Below are positions 52,490-62,110 of a stretch of DNA of 64,000 nucleotides, piece by piece. Every line of letters begins with the position of its first letter. The first letter of the stretch is position 1. The notes below the pieces were generated by a model, which was not told the DNA's origin, made no database searches, and was given only the letters and a program-made list of their open reading frames with translations. Source of the stretch: an uncultured Bacteroides sp. Lineage in GTDB: Bacteria; Bacteroidota; Bacteroidia; Bacteroidales; Bacteroidaceae. The stretch spans positions 682,001 to 746,000 of the forward strand of contig NZ_OY781099.1 in NCBI RefSeq assembly GCF_963676325.1. Direction: 5' to 3'. A program made the translations under genes and the position numbers.

Positions 52490-54208
52490 ATGGTGAAGAG
52501 CTATTTGAGTTTTTTTTTAATGAATGTTTTTGTTGTCTTATTTCTTTTTACTTCATGTGTGAATCAAGAATATGATTTAAGTAAAGGTATTGATTTAAAT
52601 ATTCATGTAGGAGGTAGTGGGTTATCTCTTCCGGTAGGAAGCACCGATTATATTAAATTGAATAAGATTATTAAAGTTGATGAATCTGATGTACTTCACC
52701 TAAGTGGAGGAGAATACTCTTTATTAAAAGAAGATGTTATTAATCCTGTCACGGTTTCTGTTAATAGTGTGGCTCCCATCAATATAACGCCTATACCTTT
52801 TCCTTCAGTTCTGTTGTATAGTGCGAATGCAGCTTCATTGTTGAAAAGAACATCAGGTAGTTTTGATGTAAATGTATCTTTTACTCCGTCAAACTTCAAG
52901 TTGGAACATACTGGTATCCCTACAGCACTAAAATCTATAAAAAAGATTTTTGTTCCGTCTCCTGTAACAGCTGTTTTAATGTTTTCTATTACAGGAGTAA
53001 ATTCCGATGCAAATCTTCAGTTTAATAATTTTAAACTAACGTTTCCTGACTTTGTTGTTTCAGACCAACTTAACGCTAATCACGAATTGATATTAAATGA
53101 ACGTTTGATTTCTGGAGGAATCAAAGTAATTAATATTGATGGTTTTGATTTTTCAAATGAAGAAGGGGGAGCATTAACCATAAAGGATCATTTATTGAAA
53201 CTGGAAAAGGAGATCTCCTTTTCAGGTAGAATTACTGGTTCAAATCTGGATGGTTCTAAAATTACGGATGACGTGATGCTGGAAACATCTATTCGTATAA
53301 ATCCTGCTACTATATCTGAGGTAGAAGGTAAGATTGATCCTTTAATAAATGTAAAGATTGATCCTGTTTTTTTAGATATTCCTGAATTTCTGAAAGATGA
53401 TGCGGTTAATTTGGATATTGAGAATCCTATGATTCATTTGAATGTAGCTAATGAAACAAATATCCCAATTATTATAGATGGCTTGATGAAAGGATACAGG
53501 AATGGAAATTTGCTAAATCAGGTTGCTATTGAAAGTACAACACCGATCAAAATTGATGCGAATGGTAAAACCTCAATTTGTCTTTCCCGAACAGGCCAAG
53601 GTAGTCCTGTAGGAAGTAAGAATTATCAGATTGCAGACCTGAATAAATTAATTGAAAAGATTCCTGACGAGATTCAGTTTACGATGAATGCTAATGCTGA
53701 TCAAAATGTGATGCATAAAATTCAATTAGGGAAAAATTATAATGTAGGAATTGATTATGCTGTTGAAGTTCCGTTTAGGTTTGGGCCCGGATTATCAATT
53801 GTTTATAATGATACTATTGATGGTTTTAATGATGATATAAAGGATCTCGATGTGAAAAATCTTAAAGTAACAATGACGGTCGAAAATAGTATCCCTTTAA
53901 TATTGCAGCTTCAGGCTACTCCTGTTGGCTTGGATAAGAAAGTACTTTCCGATATAGAAGCAAAAGTAACAGGAGATATAAACTCTTGTGATAAAAATGG
54001 GATAGTACAAAATTCTCCGCTAACAATAGAATTGACAGAAAAAAACAGTGGGGCTATAAAGATGTTGGATGGTATACTGCTAAAAGTTACTGCTAAGTCA
54101 ACAGCGACGGTAAATGGAATGCCTTTAAGGGAAGATCAATATATTCGGTTGATGAATATTAAAGCAAATGTATCTGGTGGACTAAATGTCAATCTGAACA
54201 ATAAGTAA
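52490..54208 (+). CDS. Large lipoprotein of unknown function, paired with a DUF5723 protein
   Basis: This 572-residue protein has a lipoprotein signal (about 1-23, FLFTSCVNQEYDLSKGIDL). The body is beta-rich and low in Cys, His and Trp, with segments such as IHVGGSGLSLPVGSTDYIKLNKII, repeated Asn/Asp-rich turns, and long-range similarity between its halves in the LEIENPM/KNLKVTMTVENSIPL type strands. No enzyme motif is seen. The gene is followed after 29 bases by a DUF5723 outer-membrane protein gene, so the two probably form one surface assembly. The family is conserved in Bacteroides but functionally uncharacterised. Confidence 0.75.
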   Translation: MVKSYLSFFLMNVFVVLFLFTSCVNQEYDLSKGIDLNIHVGGSGLSLPVGSTDYIKLNKIIKVDESDVLHLSGGEYSLLKEDVINPVTVSVNSVAPINITPIPFPSVLLYSANAASLLKRTSGSFDVNVSFTPSNFKLEHTGIPTALKSIKKIFVPSPVTAVLMFSITGVNSDANLQFNNFKLTFPDFVVSDQLNANHELILNERLISGGIKVINIDGFDFSNEEGGALTIKDHLLKLEKEISFSGRITGSNLDGSKITDDVMLETSIRINPATISEVEGKIDPLINVKIDPVFLDIPEFLKDDAVNLDIENPMIHLNVANETNIPIIIDGLMKGYRNGNLLNQVAIESTTPIKIDANGKTSICLSRTGQGSPVGSKNYQIADLNKLIEKIPDEIQFTMNANADQNVMHKIQLGKNYNVGIDYAVEVPFRFGPGLSIVYNDTIDGFNDDIKDLDVKNLKVTMTVENSIPLILQLQATPVGLDKKVLSDIEAKVTGDINSCDKNGIVQNSPLTIELTEKNSGAIKMLDGILLKVTAKSTATVNGMPLREDQYIRLMNIKANVSGGLNVNLNNK

Positions 54209-54237
54209 TCAACTCTTAATAAAAACACAGAAAAAAA

Positions 54238-55632
54238 ATGAAATTACGTTTTATTATATTAGCACTCCTTATAGGGGGTATATTTACAAATATTTCAGCA
54301 CAAACCTTGCAATCTTCCTACTTTCTTGAAGGAGCTACTTATCGACATCAGCTCAATCCAGCTTTTATGGGAGAAAGAAATTATATAAGCATACCAATGC
54401 TAGGGAATATGAACTTAGGAACTAGTAGTAATGTGGGATTAACTGATTTTATCTATAAGTTCGATGATCCAACTGGTAAATATGATCTTACTACTTTTAT
54501 GAGTTCTGCTGTTGGACGGGATGAATTTCTCGGAAATCTAAAAACAAATAACCGGATAAATACAAATGTGGGTCTCACAATTCTTTCTGCCGGATTTCAT
54601 GCATGGGGAGGGTTTAATACCATTGAACTAAATATGAAGTCAAATACTTCGTTCAATTTACCATACGAGCTTTTTAATTTTATGAAAACAGGGATGGATC
54701 AGGAAGTTTATCACATAAAAAACTTTGCTGTCAATTCTAATAATTACCTTGAATTGGTTTTAGGGCATGCTCATAAAGTTAACGATAGGTTAACTATCGG
54801 AGCTAAATTGAAACTCTTGGCTGGTGCGGCAAATGTTGATGCAAAAATAGACCAGATGGATATTGCATTGAATGGTGACAAATGGGAGATCATGGCAAAC
54901 GGAACTTTGAATACAGCTGTAGGCGGTGGATATTATAAAACAAAGGCAAGTAATCCTGGTGAGATAAATGGTTTTGATGTCGATAAAGCAGGTGTTGGTG
55001 GATATGGTGCCGGAATTGATTTGGGAGCTACTTATAAATTAATGGATAATCTTACTTTGTCAGCTTCAGTGCTGGATCTTGGATTTATTTCATGGAAGAA
55101 TAACCTGAAAGGTGCTACCCGAAATAAAGAACCGTTTACTTTTGATGGGTTTACTAATATAGCAGTAGATCCGGAGGATGGAGATCCTAATAGTGTTGAT
55201 ACACAATTTGAAAATATGAAAGATGACTTGAAGGATATGGCTAAATTTTATGACGAAGGAAAAGTTAGTCGTACTACAATGCTTGCTACCACTATCAATG
55301 TTGGAGCCGAGTATGCTTTTCCATTTTATGACAAGCTTTCTTTAGGAGTACTTTCTACTACCCGCATTAATAATCCATATACTTGGACTCAGGCAATGGT
55401 AGCTGCAAATGTACGTCCTTTAAGATGGTTTGATGCATCAGTTAACTATTCTTATTCAACTTTTGGCCCAAATCTTGGATGGATGCTTAATTTTCATCCT
55501 AAAGGAGTTACTTTCTTTGTAGGGTCAGATCGGATGATAACCAATGTAACGCCTCAATATATTCCAACTAATAACGCAAATACTAATATCTGTCTGGGCT
55601 TTAATATCGCATTTGGACGGCATAGAGATTAA
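54238..55632 (+). CDS. DUF5723 family outer-membrane protein
   Basis: This 464-residue protein has a signal peptide (about 1-21, ending ISAQ). Early segments SSYFLEGATYRHQLNPAFMGERNYISIPMLGNMNLG and the many alternating strands fit the DUF5723 beta-barrel family, distantly like PorP/SprF. The C-terminus NICLGFNIAFGRHRD is strand-like. It is cotranscribed with the lipoprotein gene upstream (29-base gap) and followed by a strong terminator. The function is unknown. Confidence 0.85.
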   Translation: MKLRFIILALLIGGIFTNISAQTLQSSYFLEGATYRHQLNPAFMGERNYISIPMLGNMNLGTSSNVGLTDFIYKFDDPTGKYDLTTFMSSAVGRDEFLGNLKTNNRINTNVGLTILSAGFHAWGGFNTIELNMKSNTSFNLPYELFNFMKTGMDQEVYHIKNFAVNSNNYLELVLGHAHKVNDRLTIGAKLKLLAGAANVDAKIDQMDIALNGDKWEIMANGTLNTAVGGGYYKTKASNPGEINGFDVDKAGVGGYGAGIDLGATYKLMDNLTLSASVLDLGFISWKNNLKGATRNKEPFTFDGFTNIAVDPEDGDPNSVDTQFENMKDDLKDMAKFYDEGKVSRTTMLATTINVGAEYAFPFYDKLSLGVLSTTRINNPYTWTQAMVAANVRPLRWFDASVNYSYSTFGPNLGWMLNFHPKGVTFFVGSDRMITNVTPQYIPTNNANTNICLGFNIAFGRHRD

Positions 55633-55652
55633 AAGATGAAATGATTACTTAA

Positions 55653-55685
55653 AAATCGGCCAGATTTATTCTCTGGCCGATTTTT
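55653..55685 (+). terminator. Terminator of the lipoprotein/DUF5723 operon
   Basis: AATCGGCCAGA (55654-55664) pairs with TCTGGCCGATT (55672-55682) and is followed by a run of T. A classical intrinsic terminator. Confidence 0.92.
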
Positions 55686-55792
55686 TTTTACTTTAGCAAA
55701 TTGATTGCTAAAAAAGCTAAACCAAAGTAAGATAAGGCAAAAAACGTGAATAGAATGCTTCAAATTTCACAAAAAAGTGCCATCTTTGCAAA

Positions 55793-56449
55793 ATGTTAGC
55801 TATAGAAGTAACGATATTAGATCTGTTAGTAAAAGGATTCATCATTGGAGTGATAGTATCTGCTCCTTTGGGCCCGGTCGGCGTGTTATGTATTCAACGT
55901 ACTTTAAATAAAGGACGGTGGTACGGATTTGTTACCGGCATAGGGGCTACATTTAGTGATTTAACCTACGCTCTTTTAACAGGTTACGGCATGAGTTTTA
56001 TTTTTGATTTTATATCTGCCAACCAGTTTTATTTACAATTGTTTGGAAGCGTAATGCTTTTCGCTTTCGGTATATATACATTCCGAAGTAATCCGGTTAA
56101 TTCCTTGCGACCAGCGTCATCTGCAAAAGGCACCTATTTGCATAATCTTATTACAGCCTTTGCAGTAACACTGTCGAATCCGCTGATTATATTCCTTTTT
56201 ATCGGACTTTTTGCACGTTTTACCTTCGTCGCACCACAAATACACCTTTATGAACAAATAATAGGATATCTTTCTATTACTCTTGGTGCATTTACCTGGT
56301 GGTTTGCACTTACTTTCTTTGTAAGTAAACTGCGTTCAAGATTTAATGTAAGAGGTATCTGGGTCATTAATAGAGTGATAGGAGGAGCAGTAATACTAGC
56401 GTCGGTCATTGGGTTGATCTTTACTATACTAGGAAAAGCTTTTATTTAA
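55793..56449 (+). CDS. LysE family amino-acid exporter-type membrane protein
   Basis: This 218-residue protein has about six membrane helices. The N-terminal segment LLVKGFIIGVIVSAPLGPVGVLCIQRTLNKGR is typical of LysE/RhtB translocators, and FAVTLSNPLIIFLFIGLFARF follows in the middle. It probably exports an amino acid or related compound. CATCTTTG just 5 bases before the ATG resembles a -7 box, which would leave almost no leader. It is the first gene of a tight run LysE-DUF4924-rfbD-prfC (gaps 10, 3 and 6 bases). Confidence 0.92.
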   Translation: MLAIEVTILDLLVKGFIIGVIVSAPLGPVGVLCIQRTLNKGRWYGFVTGIGATFSDLTYALLTGYGMSFIFDFISANQFYLQLFGSVMLFAFGIYTFRSNPVNSLRPASSAKGTYLHNLITAFAVTLSNPLIIFLFIGLFARFTFVAPQIHLYEQIIGYLSITLGAFTWWFALTFFVSKLRSRFNVRGIWVINRVIGGAVILASVIGLIFTILGKAFI

Positions 56450-56459
56450 TCAAAAGAAT

Positions 56460-57008
56460 ATGTTTATAGCTCAGAAATTAAAGCAGACCAATATTGCAGA
56501 ATACCTCATATACATGTGGCAAATTGAAGACCTTATTCGTGCTGCCGGATGTGACATAGATAAGTTGAAATCAAACTTTATAAGTCAATACCAAATTAGT
56601 GATGATGATAGGGTCAAATTAATCCAATGGTATGAAGACCTTATTGGAATGATGCGTGATGAAGATGCTTTGGAAAAGGGACACTTGCAGATTAATAAAA
56701 ATGTGATTATCTCATTAACAGATTTGCATTTACAATTACTAAGCTCTACCAAAGAACCATTTTATGGAGCTGCTTACTATAAAGCTTTACCTTTTATTGT
56801 GGAACTGCGTAATAAAAGTGGGAAAACAGAAGAACCGGAGTTGGAAACCTGCTTTGAGGCTCTTTATGGAGCCATGCTTCTAAAACTTCAAAAGAAAGAA
56901 ATATCTTCTGAAACAGGTAAGGCGCTTGAGGTGATAGCGAAGTTTCTTTCACTATTGTCGAACTATTATGAGAAAGATAGAAACGGAGAATTAAAATTAG
57001 ACGATTAA
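56460..57008 (+). CDS. DUF4924 family protein
   Basis: This 182-residue, mostly helical cytosolic protein begins MFIAQKLKQTNIAEYLIYMWQIEDLIRAAGCDIDKL, the characteristic start of DUF4924, a Bacteroidales family of unknown function. No catalytic motif is visible. It is embedded between a LysE-type exporter gene and rfbD in one operon. The order is probably historical rather than functional. Confidence 0.85.
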   Translation: MFIAQKLKQTNIAEYLIYMWQIEDLIRAAGCDIDKLKSNFISQYQISDDDRVKLIQWYEDLIGMMRDEDALEKGHLQINKNVIISLTDLHLQLLSSTKEPFYGAAYYKALPFIVELRNKSGKTEEPELETCFEALYGAMLLKLQKKEISSETGKALEVIAKFLSLLSNYYEKDRNGELKLDD

Positions 57009-57011
57009 GTC

Positions 57012-57866
57012 ATGAAAAATATATTGATAACCGGTGCCAATGGTCAATTAGGCAATGAAATGCGTTTGCTTTCTTCGGAAAACAATCAATACAACTATTT
57101 TTTTACTGATGTGCAAGAACTTGATATTTGTGATGAACAGGCTATACAAGCCTTTGTTACTCAAAATAATATTGATGTGATTGTGAATTGTGCAGCATAT
57201 ACTGCTGTTGATAAAGCTGAAGATAATCTAGATCTATGTAGAAAACTAAATGCTGTTGCTCCCGGATATCTGGCAAAAGCAGCGCAAAGCAGGGGAGCTG
57301 TTATGATTCAAATTTCCACTGACTATGTTTTCGACGGAACTAATCACATTCCGTATACTGAAGAAGAAGCTACTTGTCCCGCGTCTGCTTACGGAACTAC
57401 AAAGCTGGAAGGAGAACAAAATGTAATGAAAAGCTGTTCAAATTCAATGGTTATCAGAACTGCCTGGCTTTATTCTACTTTTGGAAATAATTTTGTGAAG
57501 ACAATGATCCGCTTGGGTAAGGAAAAGGAGAGTCTGGGAGTTATATTCGACCAGGTTGGTACACCGACTTACGCTCGTGATTTGGCAAGAGCTATTTATG
57601 CTGCAATCAATAAAGGTATTGTTCGTGGCATTTATCATTTCAGTAATGAAGGTGTTTGTTCATGGTACGATTTTACTTTGGCAATTCATCGCCTTGCAGG
57701 AATCAATACTTGCAAAGTGAATCCTCTTCATACTGCTGATTATCCTACTAAAGCTGCACGTCCTCATTATTCTGTATTAGATAAAACTAAGATAAAAGAA
57801 ACTTTTGGCATTGAAATTCCTCACTGGGAGGTGAGTTTGCAAGAGTGCATAAATGATATTAATTAA
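57012..57866 (+). CDS. rfbD: dTDP-4-dehydrorhamnose reductase
   Basis: This 284-residue short-chain dehydrogenase reduces dTDP-4-keto-L-rhamnose to dTDP-L-rhamnose, the last step of rhamnose activation for cell-surface polysaccharides. It has the NAD(P) loop ILITGANGQLGNEMR, VIVNCAAYTAVDKAEDN, the substrate segment ISTDYVFDGTNHIPYTEEE and the catalytic Tyr-x3-Lys in AYGTTKLEGE. The rmlA/B/C genes are not adjacent. Start and stop lie 3 and 6 bases from neighbours on the same strand. Confidence 0.95.
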   Translation: MKNILITGANGQLGNEMRLLSSENNQYNYFFTDVQELDICDEQAIQAFVTQNNIDVIVNCAAYTAVDKAEDNLDLCRKLNAVAPGYLAKAAQSRGAVMIQISTDYVFDGTNHIPYTEEEATCPASAYGTTKLEGEQNVMKSCSNSMVIRTAWLYSTFGNNFVKTMIRLGKEKESLGVIFDQVGTPTYARDLARAIYAAINKGIVRGIYHFSNEGVCSWYDFTLAIHRLAGINTCKVNPLHTADYPTKAARPHYSVLDKTKIKETFGIEIPHWEVSLQECINDIN

Positions 57867-57872
57867 ACAAAT

Positions 57873-59441
57873 ATGCTTGACGAAATAAAAAGAAGGCGTA
57901 CTTTCGCTATTATCTCTCACCCGGATGCGGGTAAAACCACTTTGACAGAAAAACTTCTTCTGTTTGGAGGGCAAATTCAGGTTGCCGGGGCTGTGAAGTC
58001 TAATAAGATTAAGAAAACGGCAACTTCAGACTGGATGGAGATTGAAAAGCAACGTGGTATTTCTGTAACAACTTCCGTGATGGAGTTTGATTACCGCGAT
58101 TATAAGGTGAATATCCTTGATACTCCGGGTCACCAGGATTTTGCTGAAGATACATTCCGTACGCTGACTGCTGTTGATAGTGTTATTATCGTTGTTGACG
58201 GTGCTAAGGGTGTTGAGGCTCAGACTCGTAAACTAATGGAAGTCTGTCGCATGAGAAATACTCCGGTAATTGTTTTTGTTAACAAGATGGACCGTGAAGG
58301 ACGTGATCCGTTTGATTTACTTGATGAAATTGAAGCTGAATTACAGATTAAGGTTCGTCCGTTAAGCTGGCCTATTGAACAGGGTATTCGTTTTAAAGGT
58401 GTATATAATATCTACGAAGGAAAACTTGATCTTTATCAACCAAGTAAACAAGTTGTAACTGAAAAAGTGGCACTTGATATTGATAGTGATGAACTTGATA
58501 AAAATATTGGTGAAGGACTGGCTGATAAGCTTCGTACCGATTTGGAACTGATTGATGGAGTATATCCGGAATTTAATGTGGATGATTATCTTAAAGCAGA
58601 TATTGCTCCTGTATTCTTTGGATCAGCTTTGAATAATTTTGGTGTGCAGGAATTGCTGGATTGTTTCGTTGAAATAGCTCCATATCCTCAGCCTGTTCAG
58701 GCTGAAGAACGTGAAGTAAAGCCTGAAGAAGAGAAATTTACAGGTTTCATCTTTAAAATTACAGCAAATATTGACCCGAACCACCGTTCTTGTGTTGCTT
58801 TCTGCAAGGTCTGTTCAGGCAAATTTATTCGTAATGCTCCTTATAAACATGTACGTCATGGAAAAACAGTGCGTTTTTCTTCACCAACACAGTTTATGGC
58901 TCAGAAGAAGAGCACTATTGAGGAAGCTTATCCTGGCGATATTATTGGTTTACCGGATACCGGAAACTTCAAAATTGGTGATACAATAACTGAAGGAGAA
59001 GAATTACACTTCAAAGGTTTGCCTAGTTTCTCTCCTGAGATGTTCAAATACATAGAGAATGCTGATCCAATGAAAACTAAACAGCTCAATAAAGGGGTTG
59101 ATCAGTTGATGGATGAAGGTGTGGCTCAGCTATTTGTTAATCAGTTCAATGGCCGTAAGATTATTGGTACAGTAGGACAGTTGCAGTTTGAAGTAATTCA
59201 GTATCGTTTGCTGAATGAATATAACGCAGCTTGTCGCTGGGAACCGCTTAGCTTATATAAAGCTTGCTGGATAGAAAGCGATAATAAGGAAGAACTGGAA
59301 GCGTTTAAAAAACGTAAGTATCAGTTTATGGCGAAAGACCGCGAAGGACGCGATGTCTTTCTTGCTGATAGTAACTATGTGCTTCAGATGGCGCAAATGG
59401 ATTTCAAAAGTATTAAGTTCCATTTCACCAGCGAGTTCTGA
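57873..59441 (+). CDS. prfC: Peptide chain release factor 3
   Basis: This 522-residue translational GTPase recycles RF1/RF2 from the terminating ribosome. GTPase motifs are P-loop SHPDAGKTTLTEKLL, switch I RGISVTTSVMEF, switch II DTPGHQDFAEDT and NKMDREGRD. Domains 2 and 3 follow (about 285-522), with GVAQLFVN and VGQLQFEVIQYRLLNEYNA. Length is normal. It is the last gene of the LysE-DUF4924-rfbD-prfC run and is closed by a strong terminator. Confidence 0.97.
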   Translation: MLDEIKRRRTFAIISHPDAGKTTLTEKLLLFGGQIQVAGAVKSNKIKKTATSDWMEIEKQRGISVTTSVMEFDYRDYKVNILDTPGHQDFAEDTFRTLTAVDSVIIVVDGAKGVEAQTRKLMEVCRMRNTPVIVFVNKMDREGRDPFDLLDEIEAELQIKVRPLSWPIEQGIRFKGVYNIYEGKLDLYQPSKQVVTEKVALDIDSDELDKNIGEGLADKLRTDLELIDGVYPEFNVDDYLKADIAPVFFGSALNNFGVQELLDCFVEIAPYPQPVQAEEREVKPEEEKFTGFIFKITANIDPNHRSCVAFCKVCSGKFIRNAPYKHVRHGKTVRFSSPTQFMAQKKSTIEEAYPGDIIGLPDTGNFKIGDTITEGEELHFKGLPSFSPEMFKYIENADPMKTKQLNKGVDQLMDEGVAQLFVNQFNGRKIIGTVGQLQFEVIQYRLLNEYNAACRWEPLSLYKACWIESDNKEELEAFKKRKYQFMAKDREGRDVFLADSNYVLQMAQMDFKSIKFHFTSEF

Positions 59442-59472
59442 TTTAATAGTAGCACAACACATCATATATTAT

Positions 59473-59514
59473 AAAAAGAAGGCTGTCAGAATTGATTCTG
59501 ACAGCCTTCTTTTT
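59473..59514. terminator. Bidirectional terminator between prfC and the permease gene
   Basis: A 19-bp perfect inverted repeat (59473-59491 with 59496-59514) has a 4-base loop and A/T ends on both sides, core GGCTGTCAGAA. Confidence 0.95.
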
Positions 59515-59531
59515 ATCTTGATTTATTGAAC

Positions 59532-60842
59532 TTACACAATATGCATTCCGTCAATTACCATCTTTATCAGGAATAATAAAGAGATTACAAATACGGTGAT
59601 TGATACTTTCTTTGCTTGTCCAGTGCATACTTTCAGGAAAGTATAGCTCAGGAAGCCGAATACAATACCTTGAGCGATACTGTAACAGAAAGGCATCATC
59701 ACAATTGTAAGGAATGCAGGCAGAGACTCTGTCATGTCGTCGAAGTTAACTTTAACGATTGAAGAGATCATAAACAAACCTACAATGATAAGTGCCGGAG
59801 CAGTTGCTGAGGCTGGTACCATCAGGAACAGAGGAGAAAGGAACAATGCGATGAAGAACATAAAGGCTGTACTTACAGCTGTTAAACCTGTTCTACCGCC
59901 TGAAGCTACACCTGCACAGCTCTCTACGTATGAAGTTACAGTACTTGTACCTAAAACAGCTCCGAATGTAGTAGCTAATGCATCAGCAAAAAGGGCTTTC
60001 TTAATCTGAGGGAAGTTTCCGTTTTCATCTATGAACCCAGCCTTTGAAGCAACACCAATCAGCGTTCCAACAGTATCGAACAGGTTGACAAACAAGAAAG
60101 TGAAAACTACAACCAACATATCAAATGTAAATAGATGGTTCCAGTCAAATTTAAAGAAGATTGGGGCAATTGATGGAGGAAGTGAGAAAATACCATCTTG
60201 CGGTGTATGTACTTCTCCAAAAAATACTCCACAGATAGTTGCTATAACAATACCAATCAAAATGGAACCATGAACATTCTTCGCAAATAGTGCTCCTGTT
60301 ATAATAAGGCCAATCAGTGCAATCCAAACATTATGATTAGCTAAATCTCCCATAGAAACCAAAGTGTTAGGATTGCTTACAATGATACCGGCATTCTTCA
60401 TTCCTATTAAAGTAATAAAAAGTCCGATACCAACCGGAATTGCATCTTTAAGTGTCTTTGGAATACTTTTCACAATCAGTTCACGAACATTAAAGAAGGT
60501 AAGAATAATAAAGATGATACCTTCAATGAATACTGCTGTAAGAGCCATTTGCCAACTATATCCCATGGTTAGTACCACGGAAAAAGCAAAGAAATTGTTA
60601 AGTCCCATTCCCGGAGCCTGTGCAATGGGAAGATTTGGCAAGAATGCCATCAGAAGTGTTCCGATAATTGTAGCTAAAGCTGTTGTGGTAAACAGAGCTG
60701 CTTTGTCCATCCCTGTTGCACCCAGAATACTTGGGTTAACCACTAAGATATAAGACATTGTCAGGAATGTGATCAATCCTGCAATAGCTTCTTGTCTGAC
60801 GTTGGTTTTGTTTTCCGTCAGTTTAAATAATTTTTCTATCAT
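59532..60842 (-). CDS. NCS2 family purine-type permease (AzgA-like)
   Basis: This 436-residue inner-membrane transporter has 12-14 helices. It starts with TNVRQEAIAGLITFLTMSYILVVNPSIL, followed by the motif QAPGMGLNNFFAFSVV and FVNLFDTVGTLIGVASKAGF, characteristic of the AzgA (adenine/guanine/hypoxanthine) branch rather than the xanthine/uracil branch. It begins 19 bases after a DUF5020 gene. The pair would provide outer-membrane and inner-membrane steps for nucleoside or base uptake. Confidence 0.94.
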   Translation of the reverse strand: MIEKLFKLTENKTNVRQEAIAGLITFLTMSYILVVNPSILGATGMDKAALFTTTALATIIGTLLMAFLPNLPIAQAPGMGLNNFFAFSVVLTMGYSWQMALTAVFIEGIIFIILTFFNVRELIVKSIPKTLKDAIPVGIGLFITLIGMKNAGIIVSNPNTLVSMGDLANHNVWIALIGLIITGALFAKNVHGSILIGIVIATICGVFFGEVHTPQDGIFSLPPSIAPIFFKFDWNHLFTFDMLVVVFTFLFVNLFDTVGTLIGVASKAGFIDENGNFPQIKKALFADALATTFGAVLGTSTVTSYVESCAGVASGGRTGLTAVSTAFMFFIALFLSPLFLMVPASATAPALIIVGLFMISSIVKVNFDDMTESLPAFLTIVMMPFCYSIAQGIVFGFLSYTFLKVCTGQAKKVSITVFVISLLFLIKMVIDGMHIV

Positions 60843-60861
60843 TGGGTTTATCTTTATTTAT

Positions 60862-61599
60862 TTAGAAATTCCATTTGGCAGCAATGGTTGGGAATACATA
60901 TAATTTGTTTGCAGCATAATTATCTGTGCTATAATTCAATTTATAGAAGTTATTGCTGATTTCTATTTCACTACCCAATGATAACTTAGAATTAACATTA
61001 TACCAAACTTGTGGTTCTGTTAATAATATAACTCTTTTTCCAGATTCATTTCCATCTCCTGTACGGTCTTTGTTTTCTGTCCATACATCAATGAATCCTG
61101 AAAGAGTCATTTTGTTATCAAACAAAGGAATGCCCCAGGTACCTGTCCACTGAACGTCGTTGCTGGTTTTGGCAAATGCATTGTACTTGTAAGCAAGGTA
61201 AGTACTGAAATTAGCATTCCCACAGCTAAATGGATAAGAAGCTCCTAACAGATAAGCGTTTGCTATTGAGAATCCAAAACCCTGACTGTTTCCTGCACCA
61301 CCATTATACTCAATATGTGGCATGATAGGACATTTACCAATCTTAAAATCACGGGCAATTTCCCAGTATGCAGTTCCGATGTTTCCTTTAGCCTGATTAT
61401 AATCCATATCTACAAAGAAGAAAGTTGAACCCCACTTGTCGGGTTTAAACATCTCAATAGTAGTTGTGAGATAGTTTCTTGAAGTCGGAATATTCTTATT
61501 CAAAGAATTTCTGAGGTCATAGTGAAACTGAATGTTCTGTGCGGTAGCAAACTGACACACTATGGCCATAATAACAAGGAGTAGTTTCTTTTGTTTCAT
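60862..61599 (-). CDS. DUF5020 family outer-membrane channel (Tsx-like)
   Basis: This 245-residue protein has a signal peptide (about 1-20, ending TAQ). IQFHYDLRNSLNKNIPTSRNYLTTTIEMFKPDKWGSTFFFVDMDYN is typical of DUF5020, related in layout to the Tsx nucleoside channel. The C-terminal strand ends AAKWNF, a good outer-membrane barrel signal. ATG 61599 (MKQKKLL) is preferred over an in-frame ATG five codons upstream. TATTTTTG at 61619-61612 on the minus strand may be the -7 box. Linkage with the purine permease supports a nucleoside/base uptake role. Confidence 0.85.
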   Translation of the reverse strand: MKQKKLLLVIMAIVCQFATAQNIQFHYDLRNSLNKNIPTSRNYLTTTIEMFKPDKWGSTFFFVDMDYNQAKGNIGTAYWEIARDFKIGKCPIMPHIEYNGGAGNSQGFGFSIANAYLLGASYPFSCGNANFSTYLAYKYNAFAKTSNDVQWTGTWGIPLFDNKMTLSGFIDVWTENKDRTGDGNESGKRVILLTEPQVWYNVNSKLSLGSEIEISNNFYKLNYSTDNYAANKLYVFPTIAAKWNF

Positions 61600-61965
61600 T
61601 GTTTTTTGCTGCAAAAATAATTAAAAAAAAGACAAAAGAAACCCATTGTATCTTAAGTTTTTCAGACTTAACATTTTAATTTGGGATTTTTTTTGAGTAT
61701 ATTCTGACGTTAAACAATGATTAATGAAAAAGCTGATAGTGTGTTGTTTGCTATAAAAGGCTATAAATACAGAACTTAAGAGTTTATACTTTGAAAACAC
61801 TTTTTCTGACAATAGGCTATTTGTAATAATCTGTTAAAACTTCTGTTTTGCCAGAAAGTTATTTTCCGAGTGATTAGCAGGAGGCGATTTTTGCTTAGCA
61901 ATTATCTCCTTTAATTCTAATAATTCTTCCTCCAGTAATTAACTGTTTATTCAGGTTAAACTAAA

Positions 61966-62052
61966 ATTAGCCTCATGACCCTGTTGTATTAGCCTCTGGA
62001 GGCTGATAACTTAGGGTCGTGAGGCTAATCCGCAAACTTGTACAAGTTTGCG
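61966..62052. repeat. Palindrome cluster in the 61.6-62.1 kb gap
   Basis: Within the ~0.5-kb gene-free gap, a 17-bp inverted repeat (61966-61982 with 62013-62029, one mismatch) encloses a second one (ATTAGCCTC-TG-GAGGCTGAT, 61988-62007). A perfect 22-bp palindrome with core AACTTGTACAAGTT follows at 62031-62052. AGCCTC thus appears four times, twice in each orientation. There is no T tract. The rest of the gap (61620-61960) is AT-rich and I see nothing else in it. Confidence 0.8.
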
Positions 62053-62110
62053 CTAATCATCTACGTGAAACTATTTAATATATCAAGGAATCATGTTTAA
62101 TAGCTGCCGG

